DNA from: Pedobacter sp. HDW13
Lineage (GTDB): Bacteria; Bacteroidota; Bacteroidia; Sphingobacteriales; Sphingobacteriaceae
DNA length: 64,000 nucleotides
Assembly: GCF_011303555.1 (NCBI RefSeq)
Contig: NZ_CP049868.1
Location: 992,001 to 1,056,000, forward strand
Direction of reading: 5' to 3'
Below, piece by piece: positions 44,981 through 54,464 of this stretch; within the stretch, counting starts at the first letter, position 1, and each line of letters starts with the position of its first letter. The notes beneath the pieces are model-generated. The model made no database searches. It was not told where the DNA came from and saw nothing but the letters and a program-made list of their open reading frames with translations. The translations under genes were made by a program, and so were the position numbers.

Positions 44981-45280
44981 ATGAAACGTTTAATAGACCT
45001 TTTCCGCAATAAATATTTCCTTGCAACGGTTGCTTTTGCTATGTGGATGCTGTTTTTCGATAAAAACGATATGATGTCGCAGTACGAGTACCGCAGCCAG
45101 GCCAATAAATTGCAGGAAGAAAAAGAGTATTTCGAGAAAGAAACCGCCCAGGTTAAAAAGGATTTAAACGAGCTAAATACCAATTTAAATACCGCCGAAA
45201 AATTTGCCCGCGAAAAATACTTCATGAAGAAAGACAATGAAGATGTTTTTGTGATTATTCAGGAAGAAAAGAAGGACTAG
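44981..45280 (+). CDS. Septum-formation initiator family protein (FtsB/DivIC-like)
   Basis: This 99-residue single-pass membrane protein has a short cytoplasmic start, a membrane segment at about 12-27 (YFLATVAFAMWMLFF), and a coiled coil at about 38-78 (QANKLQEEKEYFEKETAQVKKDLNEL), ending in the conserved ARE(K/R)YFMKK.DE motif before the C terminus. It probably belongs to the FtsB-FtsL-FtsQ divisome complex. Location after enolase supports the call. Confidence 0.9.
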   Translation: MKRLIDLFRNKYFLATVAFAMWMLFFDKNDMMSQYEYRSQANKLQEEKEYFEKETAQVKKDLNELNTNLNTAEKFAREKYFMKKDNEDVFVIIQEEKKD

Positions 45281-45288
45281 TTAGCAGT

Positions 45289-45417
45289 TTTCAATTCTCA
45301 CTTCACAGTTGGCAATTTGTGGTTAACAATTTAACCATCCAGCAATTAGAACAATTCAATCAGCAGGTTGAATATGCAGTTAACCAGTTTAAACAATTTA
45401 TACAGTTAACCTTTCTA
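45289..45417. repeat. Degenerate CAGTTAACC/CAATTTAAC island
   Basis: Between converging genes the sequence consists of variants of CAGTT, CAATT and TTAACAATTTAACC. It resembles the island at 18765-18920. No terminator-like stem with T-run is obvious. Confidence 0.55.
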
Positions 45418-45418
45418 T

Positions 45419-46039
45419 CTAATACTCAAACTTAGGCAAAGAAAGCTTAAACCTTACTGCTACTATACGCAAAATAAAAATGAAAGCCACAACAGAAAGC
45501 TTTGCTACCACACTCTCTACATTTAATTGCACCAGTAAAAAGTAAAGCAAACCGCCAAATATGCAAGCCGTAGCATAAATTTCTCGTCTGAATACTAATG
45601 GTATGGTATTAAGAAGCGTATCTCTGATAATACCGCCGAAACAACCGGTAATCGTACCTAATGCAATGCAAATACCTGGATTTAAACCAAAAGCAATACC
45701 TTTTAGTAAACCAACCATTGTAAATAGCCCAAGACCTAAACTATCAAACAAAAACAATGTAATTTTCATTTTCTGCACATGGGTTTTAAAAAACATGGTA
45801 GCCAGTGCTGTAAATAAAATAATCAGACAAGTTTGCATATCGCGCATCCATGCAACAGGTGTATCGCCTATTAATAAATCGCGAACAGTACCACCACCAA
45901 TTGCCGTAACAAATGCTATAATGAGCACCCCGAACGGATCCAGCTTGCGTTGCATAGCAGTAAAAGTACCTGATATTGCGAAGGCAATGGTTCCCAGCAC
46001 CTCAATAATTTCGGAAGTAGAAATGTTATAGTTCTCCAT
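45419..46039 (-). CDS. TRIC/UPF0126-family cation channel protein
   Basis: I take the start at 46039 (MENYNISTSEIIEVLG); ten further upstream codons are open but lie deeper inside the preceding gene. The 206-residue inner-membrane protein contains the duplicated UPF0126 unit: AISGTFTAMQRKLDPFGVL with GGGTVRDLLIGDTP, then TGCFGGIIRDTLLNTIPLVF. Seven membrane segments are expected. Bacterial homologues form trimeric potassium channels. The start overlaps the end of the preceding gene by 14 bases. Confidence 0.9.
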   Translation of the reverse strand: MENYNISTSEIIEVLGTIAFAISGTFTAMQRKLDPFGVLIIAFVTAIGGGTVRDLLIGDTPVAWMRDMQTCLIILFTALATMFFKTHVQKMKITLFLFDSLGLGLFTMVGLLKGIAFGLNPGICIALGTITGCFGGIIRDTLLNTIPLVFRREIYATACIFGGLLYFLLVQLNVESVVAKLSVVAFIFILRIVAVRFKLSLPKFEY

Positions 46040-48110
46040 TGCGTTTACGTAAAAACCATTCGGTACCAAACAAAATCAAAATCAGGCCGAACAGCCATTT
46101 CATGTTAATCAGTTCATCGTATTTGCGGTCTTCGTAGCTAATCGTTTTTATATTTTCGTTTTTAAGAATTTCATCGGCTATTTTCAGCAGATTGGCAGGC
46201 ATAAAAAGCTTTCCGTTGCTTTGCTTAGCAATGGTATTCAATAGCTGGTGATTGGCAGTTGTTTGCTGATATTCGGCAATTAACGCATTGATGTAAAAAC
46301 TACCGACAGCATTGAATTTCTTTCCGCCTAATGTTGTATTGGCTACATACCAATAGTTTCCTGCGGGCATGGGACCAGCATCGAGCTGATAGGCATTTTC
46401 AGTTTTAGAAAAGGTATAATTGAAAACCTTACCAGTTTCATTTTTAACCTGCAAATTCACTTCAGGCTCATTTACGGCCTGATAACTGTCGTTATAAAGT
46501 GTGGCATTAAACTGTATGTTCTCATTTTCATCATATGCAGCTTTAGATGTAAACACTTTAAACCTTCGTTTATCATCTTTAACCGAAAGGTATTGAACGG
46601 TTTTGGAGATCAGATCATTTAAAACCGACTGCGGGGCTTCATTTTCGGCCTCCGAAAGTTTCCAGCGCCATAAGCCCTCTCCCATCAAATACCCGGCTTT
46701 TAATCCGTTTTCGTTCGTAAAAAACAATAAGGGCTGCTGCGTGCTTACTTTACCAATCCGCTGGTTAAAAACAGCTGTGGCACCTGCATTAACAGTTAGC
46801 CGGCCAAATGGGCTAAGCAATGGATCGAAAGTAGAGAATTGTTTCTGATCGGCCGCTGTTAGGTTAAAACTTGTAAAACCATTGGCAAAATCGGGATAAA
46901 CTTCTTGTACCGAACCATTGGCCGAGCCCAGGTTAACCTGACTTTGAAGCTGGTTAAATGCAGTTATATTACTCTGTCCACCTAAAATATACAAAATGGG
47001 TTTCTTAACCAATTTGAGCTTTTGTAAGAAGCTGGCAGATAAGTTCTGTAGATCGGGTAATTGATACAGTACAATTAAATCGAATTTAGAAGGGTCTGTA
47101 GCGCTTAAATCATCGGCAAGCACTAGTTTAGCCTCATAGTGTTTGTTAAGTGAAATAGCCTCCTTTAAAACACCAAGATCGGGATGTGGGGCAGCAGCAG
47201 CCAATAATACTTTTTGCCTTCCATCGATAACCTCCACATAAAAGCTCTGGCTGTTATTACGGATGGTCATTTCGTTAGGTAAGCTACCCAGCTGCACGGT
47301 ATATTTTTGCACACCTATTTTACCTGCATGCAATTTAACTGGAATTGTTTTCACAAAGGAATTTCCGCTGATAGCGATGTTTTGCTGTTCAATTTTACTC
47401 CCATTCTGAGCTACCGTTAGGCTGGTATTTTCGCCATTGCTCTGAAAAGCCTGCACCTGAACTTCAACCGTAAAATCATCATCCAGGTACACTATATTAT
47501 TGTAGTTCACATTTGAGATCAACACGTCGCGTTTCGGAACACTATCGCCCAGTGCAACCGTATAAACCGGCGCATTGATTTGGTTAATGCTATACAGTGG
47601 ATTGCCACCGTGGTTAAAAATACCATCTGTAGCCAAAATAACAGCACCTATGTTCCTGTTGGTATATTCGTCTTGTACCTTACGAAAAAACGCTGCAGCA
47701 TCGGTTAATTTGCCCTGATTTTTGAAATCTAAACCATCTGCAACCTGATCTGAAAAGTGATAGCTTTTTACTTCATACTTATCAGATAGTTTATCCTGCA
47801 GTGCTTTCAGGTTTTGCTCATACTGTTTTTCATCAAAACCTGCAGCTTTAACCTGCCTTACCGAAAGCGAATTATCTTGCCCGATAATGATTACGGGTTT
47901 ATCGAGCGTATAATTCAAGGTTTTAATTAGTGGGGCAAACAAAAGCCAGGCAATAGCTGTAACCACCAAAATCCTTAATACCGTGAGGGTGTATTGAAGC
48001 TTTTTATCCAGGTTTTTATTGTTTCTATACAGTAACCAGGCATATAATATACCCAGCGCCAAACAACCGAGAAAGGACAAAACAGAAGTACCTGAAAAAA
48101 AGCTATTCAT
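46026..48110 (-). CDS. VWA/BatA-like membrane protein
   Basis: This 694-residue protein has two N-terminal membrane segments (about 10-28 and 40-64), a VWA-like region at about 70-200 with a MIDAS-like DNSLS and ILATDGIFNHGGNP/VYTVALGD, a beta-rich periplasmic part, a glutamine-amidotransferase-like segment at about 300-400, and a C-terminal membrane segment (WLFGLILILFGTEWFL). This layout is common in Bacteroidota, often near Bat (aerotolerance) genes. Function is not established. Its last 14 bases overlap the TRIC gene. Confidence 0.75.
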   Translation of the reverse strand: MNSFFSGTSVLSFLGCLALGILYAWLLYRNNKNLDKKLQYTLTVLRILVVTAIAWLLFAPLIKTLNYTLDKPVIIIGQDNSLSVRQVKAAGFDEKQYEQNLKALQDKLSDKYEVKSYHFSDQVADGLDFKNQGKLTDAAAFFRKVQDEYTNRNIGAVILATDGIFNHGGNPLYSINQINAPVYTVALGDSVPKRDVLISNVNYNNIVYLDDDFTVEVQVQAFQSNGENTSLTVAQNGSKIEQQNIAISGNSFVKTIPVKLHAGKIGVQKYTVQLGSLPNEMTIRNNSQSFYVEVIDGRQKVLLAAAAPHPDLGVLKEAISLNKHYEAKLVLADDLSATDPSKFDLIVLYQLPDLQNLSASFLQKLKLVKKPILYILGGQSNITAFNQLQSQVNLGSANGSVQEVYPDFANGFTSFNLTAADQKQFSTFDPLLSPFGRLTVNAGATAVFNQRIGKVSTQQPLLFFTNENGLKAGYLMGEGLWRWKLSEAENEAPQSVLNDLISKTVQYLSVKDDKRRFKVFTSKAAYDENENIQFNATLYNDSYQAVNEPEVNLQVKNETGKVFNYTFSKTENAYQLDAGPMPAGNYWYVANTTLGGKKFNAVGSFYINALIAEYQQTTANHQLLNTIAKQSNGKLFMPANLLKIADEILKNENIKTISYEDRKYDELINMKWLFGLILILFGTEWFLRKRNGEL

Positions 48111-48195
48111 ATTGCATAAAGATGGTAAATTTGGTTAAATTTTCAAGGCCAATTAACAGCAAAGTGCCCAAAGAATTTACGTAAGGTTAAGATCG

Positions 48196-48203
48196 TAAAT
48201 TTG
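48196..48203 (+). promoter_or_regulatory. -7 element before the L,D-transpeptidase gene
   Basis: TAAATTTG fits TAnnTTTG exactly, 146 bases before the chosen start; the resulting leader would include the degenerate island that follows. Confidence 0.35.
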
Positions 48204-48207
48204 TTTA

Positions 48208-48324
48208 CCATAGAGAACACTAAGATTTGCACCGGAGAGCACAGCGTTTAAAGTATATAATTAAGTCATTCTGTGATCTCCGTACCAAGCAACAAAAAAA
48301 CGCTATGGCCTCTGTGGTTAAATA
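48208..48324. repeat. Degenerate CACAGAG/CTCTGTGGTTAA island
   Basis: ACCATAGAGAACACTAAGA and GGAGAGCACAGCG face TCTGTGATCTCCGTACC and CCTCTGTGGTTAAATACC, giving a long imperfect inverted repeat of AGAG/CTCT words. A related island is at 63761-63898. Confidence 0.6.
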
Positions 48325-48349
48325 CCTATTTTTAACCAAATCAATCTTT

Positions 48350-49099
48350 ATGAAATTAATCTGTTTAATGTTTTTGCTATCTCTAAGCCTTATGGTTAAT
48401 GCCCAAAACAATTTTAAAGCAACACAAATTAAATTTGAAAGAGTAGAAAAAGCGTATAATGAAAAATGGGAAACATTGAAAAAATTTGTTCGCGCTGATG
48501 GTTATGGTGACCAATTTTCGATGGTAATTAACGCCTACAAAAGTGAAGGTAAATTAGAAGTTTGGCTAAAGGCTAATACCGATAAAGGCTATAAATTATT
48601 CCGTACGTACGATTTTTGCGCGCATTCGGGTACACTTGGCCCAAAAGTAATTGAGGGAGACGGGCAAACCCCTGAAGGATTTTATTACATCAATGTTTTC
48701 AACCCAATGAGCAATTTTCACTTGTCATTAGGCGTAAATTATCCAAATAGTGTTGATAAATTAAGAACAGGCAAAGACCGTAAAACAGGCGGCGATATCT
48801 ACATCCACGGCAATTGCGTAACTGTTGGTTGCATTCCTTTAACAGACGAAAAGATTAAAGAAGTTTACGTTTTGGGAGTGGAGGCGCGCAATGCCGGACA
48901 AGAAAAAATCCCTGTGAACATCTATCCTTTCAAAATGACCGACGCGAATATGAAAAAGTACATTGTCCAGTTCCCTACGCAGGCAAACTTTTGGAAATCA
49001 TTACAGGTGGGGTATTTAGCTTTTGAGAAGAATAAATACCTTGCGGAGATTAAGGAAGTTAAAGGACAATACCTAGTAACGAAAGAAGTCAAGTTTTAA
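48350..49099 (+). CDS. L,D-transpeptidase (YkuD) family protein
   Basis: The start at 48350 gives a signal peptide (MKLICLMFLLSLSLMVNAQ) and 249 residues; 41 more upstream codons are open but run through a repeat island. The YkuD domain (about 45-185) includes GDGQTPEGFYYIN, DIYIHGNC and the catalytic C161 in VGCIPLTD. This Bacteroidota form is often annotated as murein L,D-transpeptidase. It acts on peptidoglycan in the periplasm. The gene's last codons form half of a terminator stem. Confidence 0.9.
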   Translation: MKLICLMFLLSLSLMVNAQNNFKATQIKFERVEKAYNEKWETLKKFVRADGYGDQFSMVINAYKSEGKLEVWLKANTDKGYKLFRTYDFCAHSGTLGPKVIEGDGQTPEGFYYINVFNPMSNFHLSLGVNYPNSVDKLRTGKDRKTGGDIYIHGNCVTVGCIPLTDEKIKEVYVLGVEARNAGQEKIPVNIYPFKMTDANMKKYIVQFPTQANFWKSLQVGYLAFEKNKYLAEIKEVKGQYLVTKEVKF

Positions 49100-49122
49100 A
49101 AAACTTGACTTCTTTAATGTTT
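49082..49122 (+). terminator. Terminator overlapping the stop of the L,D-transpeptidase gene
   Basis: A perfect 15-bp stem (49082-49096 with 49101-49115) encloses a four-base loop that contains the stop codon region; TTTAATGTTTTTA follows. Converging fabG ends 46 bases later. Confidence 0.8.
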
Positions 49123-49167
49123 TTATGCGACTGGAAGAAACCTTCCACCTTATACCTTCAATCTCTC

Positions 49168-49911
49168 TTAAAGCATCCCTCCGCAAACCGATAAAGTTTG
49201 TCCGGTTACGTAAGCGCTCATATCTGAAGCTAAAAACACGCAAACATTGGCAATATCTTCAGTTTCACCTGCACGTTTTAAAGGAATATCTTTTTCCCAG
49301 CCTTCAACCACTTTAGGATCTAAAACCTCAGTCATTTCGGTACGGATAAAACCCGGAGCAACCACGTTGGCGCGGATATTTCTAGAGCCTAACTCTTTAG
49401 CTACTGATTTGGTAAAGCCAATGATACCAGCTTTAGATGCCGCATAATTAGCCTGACCAGCATTACCTGTTACACCAACAACTGAACTCATGTTAATGAA
49501 AACACCTTTACGCGCTTTCATCATCACTTTAGAAGCTGCTTTAGTTACATTGAAGATCGATTTTAAGTTGATGTTGATTACATCATCCCAGTTCTCTTCA
49601 CTCATACGCATTAACAAGCCATCTTTGGTAATACCCGCATTGTTTACTACAATATCAATTGTACCAAATTCTGCCACGATATCATTGATCAACTGCTCAG
49701 CCTCATCAAATTTAGATGCATCAGAGCGGTAACCTTTAACTTTAGTGCCAAAGCTTTGCAATTCCTGCTCCAAAGCCTGTCCTTTTTCTACTGACGATAA
49801 ATAGGTGAATGCTACATTAGCACCTTGCTCTGCAAATTTCTCCGCTATTTTACGGCCAATTCCTTTTGATGCGCCGGTAATTAATGCTGTTTTTCCTTCT
49901 AGTAATTTCAT
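49168..49911 (-). CDS. fabG: 3-oxoacyl-[ACP] reductase
   Basis: This 247-residue cytoplasmic SDR performs the first reduction of fatty acid elongation. It has the NADP motif TGASKGIG (12-19), NNAGITKDGLLMRM, the catalytic YAASKAG and PGFIRTEMTE, all highly typical of FabG, including the usual length and the C-terminal GQTLSVCGGML. It is not beside other fab genes here. Confidence 0.95.
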   Translation of the reverse strand: MKLLEGKTALITGASKGIGRKIAEKFAEQGANVAFTYLSSVEKGQALEQELQSFGTKVKGYRSDASKFDEAEQLINDIVAEFGTIDIVVNNAGITKDGLLMRMSEENWDDVININLKSIFNVTKAASKVMMKARKGVFINMSSVVGVTGNAGQANYAASKAGIIGFTKSVAKELGSRNIRANVVAPGFIRTEMTEVLDPKVVEGWEKDIPLKRAGETEDIANVCVFLASDMSAYVTGQTLSVCGGML

Positions 49912-49917
49912 TATGAA

Positions 49918-49975
49918 ATATTGTAAAGTTGAAATGTTTTAATGTTGTAAAGTTAATACTAATAAGTTAATACGG
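49918..49975. repeat. Degenerate GTAAAGTTGAAATGTTTTAA island
   Basis: Words TGTAAAGTTGAAATG, TTTTAATGTTGTAAAGTTAATA and AATAAGTTAATA repeat. They are the reverse complement of the CAACTTTAAAACATTCC words at 18921-19000. Confidence 0.55.
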
Positions 49976-49999
49976 AAGTGCAGGCTGAAAACCCCGAAC

Positions 50000-51076
50000 T
50001 TATACAGCTGGCTCTTGCTGGCTCAGGCAATGAAAACTACCCAAACCCCAGATAATATCTACCGAATTGATACCAATTACCTTACGATCTGGAAAACAGC
50101 CCTGAATAATATCCAAAGCCTTTTGGTCATTCACATCGTCAAAAACCGGAACAATTACCGCCGCATTGGCAATGTAAAAGTTTGCATAAGATGCTGGTAA
50201 GCGGGTATCGTCATAAATTACTGGTGACGGCATTGGCAATTCAACAATGTTTAACGCACGACCATCTTTCAGTTTCATTGCTTTTAAAGCTTCCAGGTTT
50301 TCCTGTAACAGCATGTAGTTTTCATCAAGTGGATTACTTTCTACAACGGTTAAAACGGTATCTTCGTTTACGAAACGGGTAATATCATCAATGTGGCCAT
50401 CGGTATCATCGCCCACAATACCATCTCCTAACCATAACACCTGCTCCTGACCATAATATTCCAACAAATATTGTTCTATCTGCTCTTTTGTTAGGTGGGG
50501 ATTGCGGTTTTCGTTGAGCAGGCAAGCTGTAGTGGTTAAAACTGTACCTGCACCATTAAATTCTACCGAGCCACCTTCCATTACAATATCTGGAAGAAAT
50601 AATGGCAGCTCAAAATATTTCGCAATTTTAGTGGGTACCACATCATCTTGATCAAACGGTGGATATTTACCGCCCCAGGCATTGTAACCCCAATCTACTA
50701 CAGCCTTTTCATTTGCTTTTAACACAAATGCAGGGCCATGATCGCGGCACCAGGCATCGTTGGTTTCGTTAAAATAAAATTCTATCTGTGTTAAATCGGC
50801 ATCTACTTTTTTAAGTTCTGCAATTGCAAAAGCTTTCATTTCTTCATCTTTTACATTGATCCGAACCTTTTCGCCTTCGGCAACAGCTTTAATAAACTGG
50901 CAGTAAGGCGCATAAATGGTTTCGATTTTTCCGGGCCATGAAGCCTCTTTATGCGGCCAGCTTAACCAGGTAGCCTCATGCTTAGCCCATTCGGCAGGGA
51001 ATGAATAACCTTGCTGCTTGGGAGAATAATCGAATTGATTAATATTTAGTTCTTTTCTTGGCGGAAAATTTGACAT
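50000..51076 (-). CDS. aguA: Agmatine deiminase
   Basis: The start at 51076 (MSNFPPRKELN) gives 358 residues. The protein belongs to the peptidylarginine-deiminase-like family: WLSWPHKEASWPG, NDAWCRDHGPAFV, MEGGSVEFNGAGTVLTT, GDDTDGHIDD and the catalytic Cys near the end in SFHCLSQQEP. It converts agmatine to N-carbamoylputrescine. The next enzyme of the pathway is encoded upstream on the same strand at 51236, separated only by a repeat copy. Confidence 0.94.
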   Translation of the reverse strand: MSNFPPRKELNINQFDYSPKQQGYSFPAEWAKHEATWLSWPHKEASWPGKIETIYAPYCQFIKAVAEGEKVRINVKDEEMKAFAIAELKKVDADLTQIEFYFNETNDAWCRDHGPAFVLKANEKAVVDWGYNAWGGKYPPFDQDDVVPTKIAKYFELPLFLPDIVMEGGSVEFNGAGTVLTTTACLLNENRNPHLTKEQIEQYLLEYYGQEQVLWLGDGIVGDDTDGHIDDITRFVNEDTVLTVVESNPLDENYMLLQENLEALKAMKLKDGRALNIVELPMPSPVIYDDTRLPASYANFYIANAAVIVPVFDDVNDQKALDIIQGCFPDRKVIGINSVDIIWGLGSFHCLSQQEPAV

Positions 51077-51115
51077 TCGTTTAGTCTTATAATTTAAAGG
51101 TGTCACATTGGATGG

Positions 51116-51199
51116 TCGTCATCTTGACTGGAACGCAGTGGAATGGAGAGATCTCTGATAGATTTCTCGGCTGCGTTGCACTTCGCTCTAAATGACGAT
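51116..51199. repeat. CGTCAT-ended inverted repeat, copy C
   Basis: Begins GTCGTCATCTTGACTGG and ends CTCTAAATGACGAT, with GGAGAGATCTCTGATAGATTTC in the centre region. It sits between aguB and aguA and would be transcribed with them. Confidence 0.75.
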
Positions 51200-51235
51200 T
51201 TCCTAGCTTTAAGCTTTGGTCTTTAACCTTTAAGC

Positions 51236-52111
51236 CTAGTCGCCGTCAATATATCTTTTAGTAATCGGCTGATACGAATCGATTCTTCTGTCTCTTAAAA
51301 AAGGCCAGTGTTTACGGAAGAAATCAGATTCCGATAAATCCAGTTCTACTACTTCTGTTTCTTCTAAATCGTGAGAACCTAAATAGAGCAGTTTACCCTG
51401 CGCGTTTGTAGCAAAACTACCTCCCCAGAATTTCATTGCACCATCTTGCTCAAAACCTACACGGTTTACACTTACTACCGGAACACCATTGGCCACTGCG
51501 TGCGAGCGCTGAATGGTTTGCCATGCATTGTATTGGTCCTGATTGGTTTCTTCATCCTGATCGGTAGCCCAGCCAATTGCGGTTGGATAGAACATGATAT
51601 CTGCTCCCATTAACGCAGTGATGCGCGATGCTTCAGGATACCATTGATCCCAACAAATCAAGATACCGATTTTAGCAAATTTGGTTTCGAAAACCTTGTA
51701 GCCTAAATCACCTGGTGTAAAATAAAATTTCTCGTAAAAAGCAGGATCGTCAGGAATATGCATTTTTCGATATTTACCCAAATATGAGCCATCGGCATCT
51801 AAAACAGCAGTAGTGTTGTGGTACAAGCCTTCAGCACGTTTTTCGAACAGGGAAGCAATAATTACCACACCCAGTTCTTTGGCAACTACCTGCAAGGCAT
51901 CAGTCGATGGACCTGGAATAGCCTCTGCCAGATCAAAATTATCATAGTCTTCAACATCGCAGAAATACAACGAAGTGAAAAGCTCCTGCAAACACACAAT
52001 TTGTGCACCTTTTGCGGCGGCTTCCCTTACTTTTGTAATCGCTTTATCTAAATTTTCCTGCTTATCTTTAGTACAGGTCATCTGCACCAGGCCAACTTTT
52101 ACCTTCTTCAT
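51236..52111 (-). CDS. aguB: N-carbamoylputrescine amidase (carbon-nitrogen hydrolase)
   Basis: This 291-residue nitrilase-superfamily enzyme has the catalytic triad E43 (CLQELF), K116 (KYRKMHIPDD) and C153 (ILICWDQWYPE). Sequence context around LFTSLYFC, FYFTPGD and RDRRIDSYQP is that of plant and bacterial N-carbamoylputrescine amidases. With the neighbouring agmatine deiminase it completes agmatine to putrescine, releasing ammonia and CO2. Confidence 0.94.
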   Translation of the reverse strand: MKKVKVGLVQMTCTKDKQENLDKAITKVREAAAKGAQIVCLQELFTSLYFCDVEDYDNFDLAEAIPGPSTDALQVVAKELGVVIIASLFEKRAEGLYHNTTAVLDADGSYLGKYRKMHIPDDPAFYEKFYFTPGDLGYKVFETKFAKIGILICWDQWYPEASRITALMGADIMFYPTAIGWATDQDEETNQDQYNAWQTIQRSHAVANGVPVVSVNRVGFEQDGAMKFWGGSFATNAQGKLLYLGSHDLEETEVVELDLSESDFFRKHWPFLRDRRIDSYQPITKRYIDGD

Positions 52112-52117
52112 TTTTTA

Positions 52118-52195
52118 AAATTATTGGATGAGAGAATGAGAGAATGAATGCTTTGCATTATCCATTCAACCATTCAAAATTCTATCATTCTAAAT
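52118..52195. repeat. Degenerate GAGAGAATGA / CCATTCAACC island
   Basis: GGATGAGAGAATGAGAGAAT is followed by the near-complement CCATTCAACCATTCAAAATT. Same words as at 59272-59411. It lies just upstream of aguB. Confidence 0.6.
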
Positions 52196-52330
52196 CGGCT
52201 GCAAAGTTACTAAAAAGGTTTAAGGTATAAAGGTAGCGGGTGTAAGGTTTGTATAAAAATTTGAGAAAAGCAAAGGTTGTATTGGAATAATTGTTAGTTG
52301 ACTATTAGTGATAGATTAAATAAAAAGTGT

Positions 52331-52414
52331 CGTCATCTCGAGCGGAGTGCAACGTAGTCGAGAGATCTATCCAAGTAGATTTCTCCGTTCTGCTGCGCTT
52401 CAGTTGAAATGACG
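52331..52414. repeat. CGTCAT-ended inverted repeat, copy D (best preserved)
   Basis: CGTCATCTCGAGCGGAGTGC opens the copy and CAGTTGAAATGACG closes it. GAGAGATCTA and TAGATTTCTCC pair at the centre. It is 84 bases long, with arms of about 38 bases and several mismatches. Confidence 0.82.
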
Positions 52415-52450
52415 ATGACTTAGGGGAGAGGTTGCAAACGATAATAAAAC

Positions 52451-52479
52451 AAAAAGTCCCAACTTGTGTCGGGACTTTT
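52451..52479 (-). terminator. Terminator of the flotillin-like gene
   Basis: AAAAAGTCCC (52451-52460) pairs with GGGACTTTT (52471-52479). It lies 20 bases beyond the stop of the minus-strand gene, with a T-run on that strand. Confidence 0.88.
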
Positions 52480-52499
52480 CATTCTATTTTAAAACCAAA

Positions 52500-54464
52500 T
52501 TAAGGATTAATGTTATCCCTTTTAGGTTTAGTTTTGGTTTCTACAATTTCTGCTACGGCAACCACTTCCTTACGTTTTTCCGGATCCATTAACTCCATCA
52601 GTTTAAGTCCCAGCAAGCCATCCATGGCCGAACCACCGGCATTTGCATTTCCACCAATTAATACATCAGGGATCAGTTTTACATTACCTTTTGATAACTC
52701 TTCGGTAATTTTATAACGGGTGAAATTTTCACCTCCCAGAGCCTTAACCGCAAGCTCGTAAGCCTCTGCTGTAGATTTACCCACTGCTAAAATTTTACCT
52801 GCTTCGGCGCTACCTGTTAACGAAATCTGCTCTGCCTCGGCCGATGCACGTAACTTAATCGCTTCCGAATCAGCCTGTGCCCTAGCTTTTGTGGCCTCAG
52901 CTTCGGCGTGCGCACGCATTTTGGTAGCCTCGGCCTCTGCACCAACAGCCAGTTTTACCCCTGCTGCATCACCTTCCGATTTTTTAACCGTAGCACTTGC
53001 GGTTCGTTCGGCAATTTCAACGCTTTGTTGTGCTTTCACAATATCCTTCTGCATATCGGCAATAGCAGTTTCTTTTTCCATCCCCTGACGCGTTTCCTGT
53101 GCCTGCTTTTGCGTTTCGTAAGTTACCTTCTGCTCTTCGGCTATTTTACGGTCGGTTAAGGTTTTCATTAACGATTCTGGTGGCACAATATCACCAATCA
53201 AAGTATCAACCGCATTCACATTATACTCATCAAGCACCTTGCGGATATGTTCTTTTGCCGATTCCTGACGTTCTTTACGGGTACTCAGGAACGCAATTAC
53301 ATCGCTGCCCTGAGCCGAGTTGCGGAAATAGTTACCAATAGTTGGCTCTAATACCTGCGAAACCAGGTTAACCATGTTACCAAAACGGGCAATTACTTTT
53401 GGCGCTTCTGTTGTAGGAACGTGAATGATTTGCGCCACATCCAGATTAAAAGGGAAACCATCTCTCGAACGCACTGTTATAGTTGATAAATTTTTATCCA
53501 GGTTATGCGCCTCGCTGCGTGCCGATGCCCAGTTTAACACCAAATTGGTTGTGGGTACCAGCTCTACCTTCATAATGTATTTATTAATCGGGTATTTACC
53601 GGGACCAAGCGGCTCTAACCAAACCCCTTTCGATCCCTTGCCCACAATATTCCCGTGTTTAAAATCGGCTCCGGTTAAATCATTGCCATCAGTACCAATA
53701 AACGAAATAACTACTCCAACATAACCTATGGCAATTTCAGTCATCGGGATTTCTTCCAGCTGGATGGCCCATGGATTGAGGTTATAAGAACCTGCCAAAA
53801 TTACCTGCGGCTGTAAACCACGATTACCGCCTTGTTTAATAAAGGCATCAAAATCCTGGAAGTTATTGTGTCCTTCTACCAGTTTACCTGCAATCTGGTT
53901 GGCTTCGATCGGTAAACCATCCAGGGTTGTTACAATGCCTACCATACTTTCCTGAATGCGGATCATATCGGTAACCGAAACCTGAAACAACATGGTATTG
54001 ATACGGTACGAACCAGAAGTGATATAGGACGTTTGCCTACCTCGCTGCCCGCCGTTTTCGAGAAACTTAACCGCATCCTGAAAGTTATCAGACTCTACTT
54101 TCTGCCCCAAAATATTCCCTGTTGGGATCTCTGCCCCATCTTTGGCCATAATGAGGCCGATTTTACCTTCGGGAATAACGGTAAATTGCTCCATGGTTAC
54201 GCTGTATTGCCAAAACCACATCCCGAAATATAATCCCGGCGCCAGGGTTTTTCCCTGAAAACCAGCTTCGCCTTTAATGGCGATAATGCGCCCGTCGGGC
54301 AGCTCCCGATCCGATCCGAAGAGCACAAATTTTTTGGTTATTAATCCAATCCTGTCTTCGGGTACGATGACCATCCCGAATAGGAAACGTAAAATATATT
54401 TGTATAAAACTAAGCACAACAGTGCCACTAAAACCCACCAGTAATTTGAAATGAGCGATTCCAT
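52500..54464 (-). CDS. Flotillin-like SPFH-domain protein
   Basis: This 654-residue inner-membrane protein has an N-terminal membrane stretch (about 8-35), a long SPFH/band-7 region (about 40-400), and an alanine/glutamate-rich coiled coil at about 430-575 with repeats such as AEAEATKMRAHAEAEATKARA, followed by a C-terminal tail. It resembles YqiK/flotillin proteins that organise membrane microdomains. The N-terminal half contains several repeats of the form GNILGQKVESDNFQDAVKFLENGG, seen also as GKLVEGHNNFQDFDAFIKQGG. It stands alone. Confidence 0.9.
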   Translation of the reverse strand: MESLISNYWWVLVALLCLVLYKYILRFLFGMVIVPEDRIGLITKKFVLFGSDRELPDGRIIAIKGEAGFQGKTLAPGLYFGMWFWQYSVTMEQFTVIPEGKIGLIMAKDGAEIPTGNILGQKVESDNFQDAVKFLENGGQRGRQTSYITSGSYRINTMLFQVSVTDMIRIQESMVGIVTTLDGLPIEANQIAGKLVEGHNNFQDFDAFIKQGGNRGLQPQVILAGSYNLNPWAIQLEEIPMTEIAIGYVGVVISFIGTDGNDLTGADFKHGNIVGKGSKGVWLEPLGPGKYPINKYIMKVELVPTTNLVLNWASARSEAHNLDKNLSTITVRSRDGFPFNLDVAQIIHVPTTEAPKVIARFGNMVNLVSQVLEPTIGNYFRNSAQGSDVIAFLSTRKERQESAKEHIRKVLDEYNVNAVDTLIGDIVPPESLMKTLTDRKIAEEQKVTYETQKQAQETRQGMEKETAIADMQKDIVKAQQSVEIAERTASATVKKSEGDAAGVKLAVGAEAEATKMRAHAEAEATKARAQADSEAIKLRASAEAEQISLTGSAEAGKILAVGKSTAEAYELAVKALGGENFTRYKITEELSKGNVKLIPDVLIGGNANAGGSAMDGLLGLKLMELMDPEKRKEVVAVAEIVETKTKPKRDNINP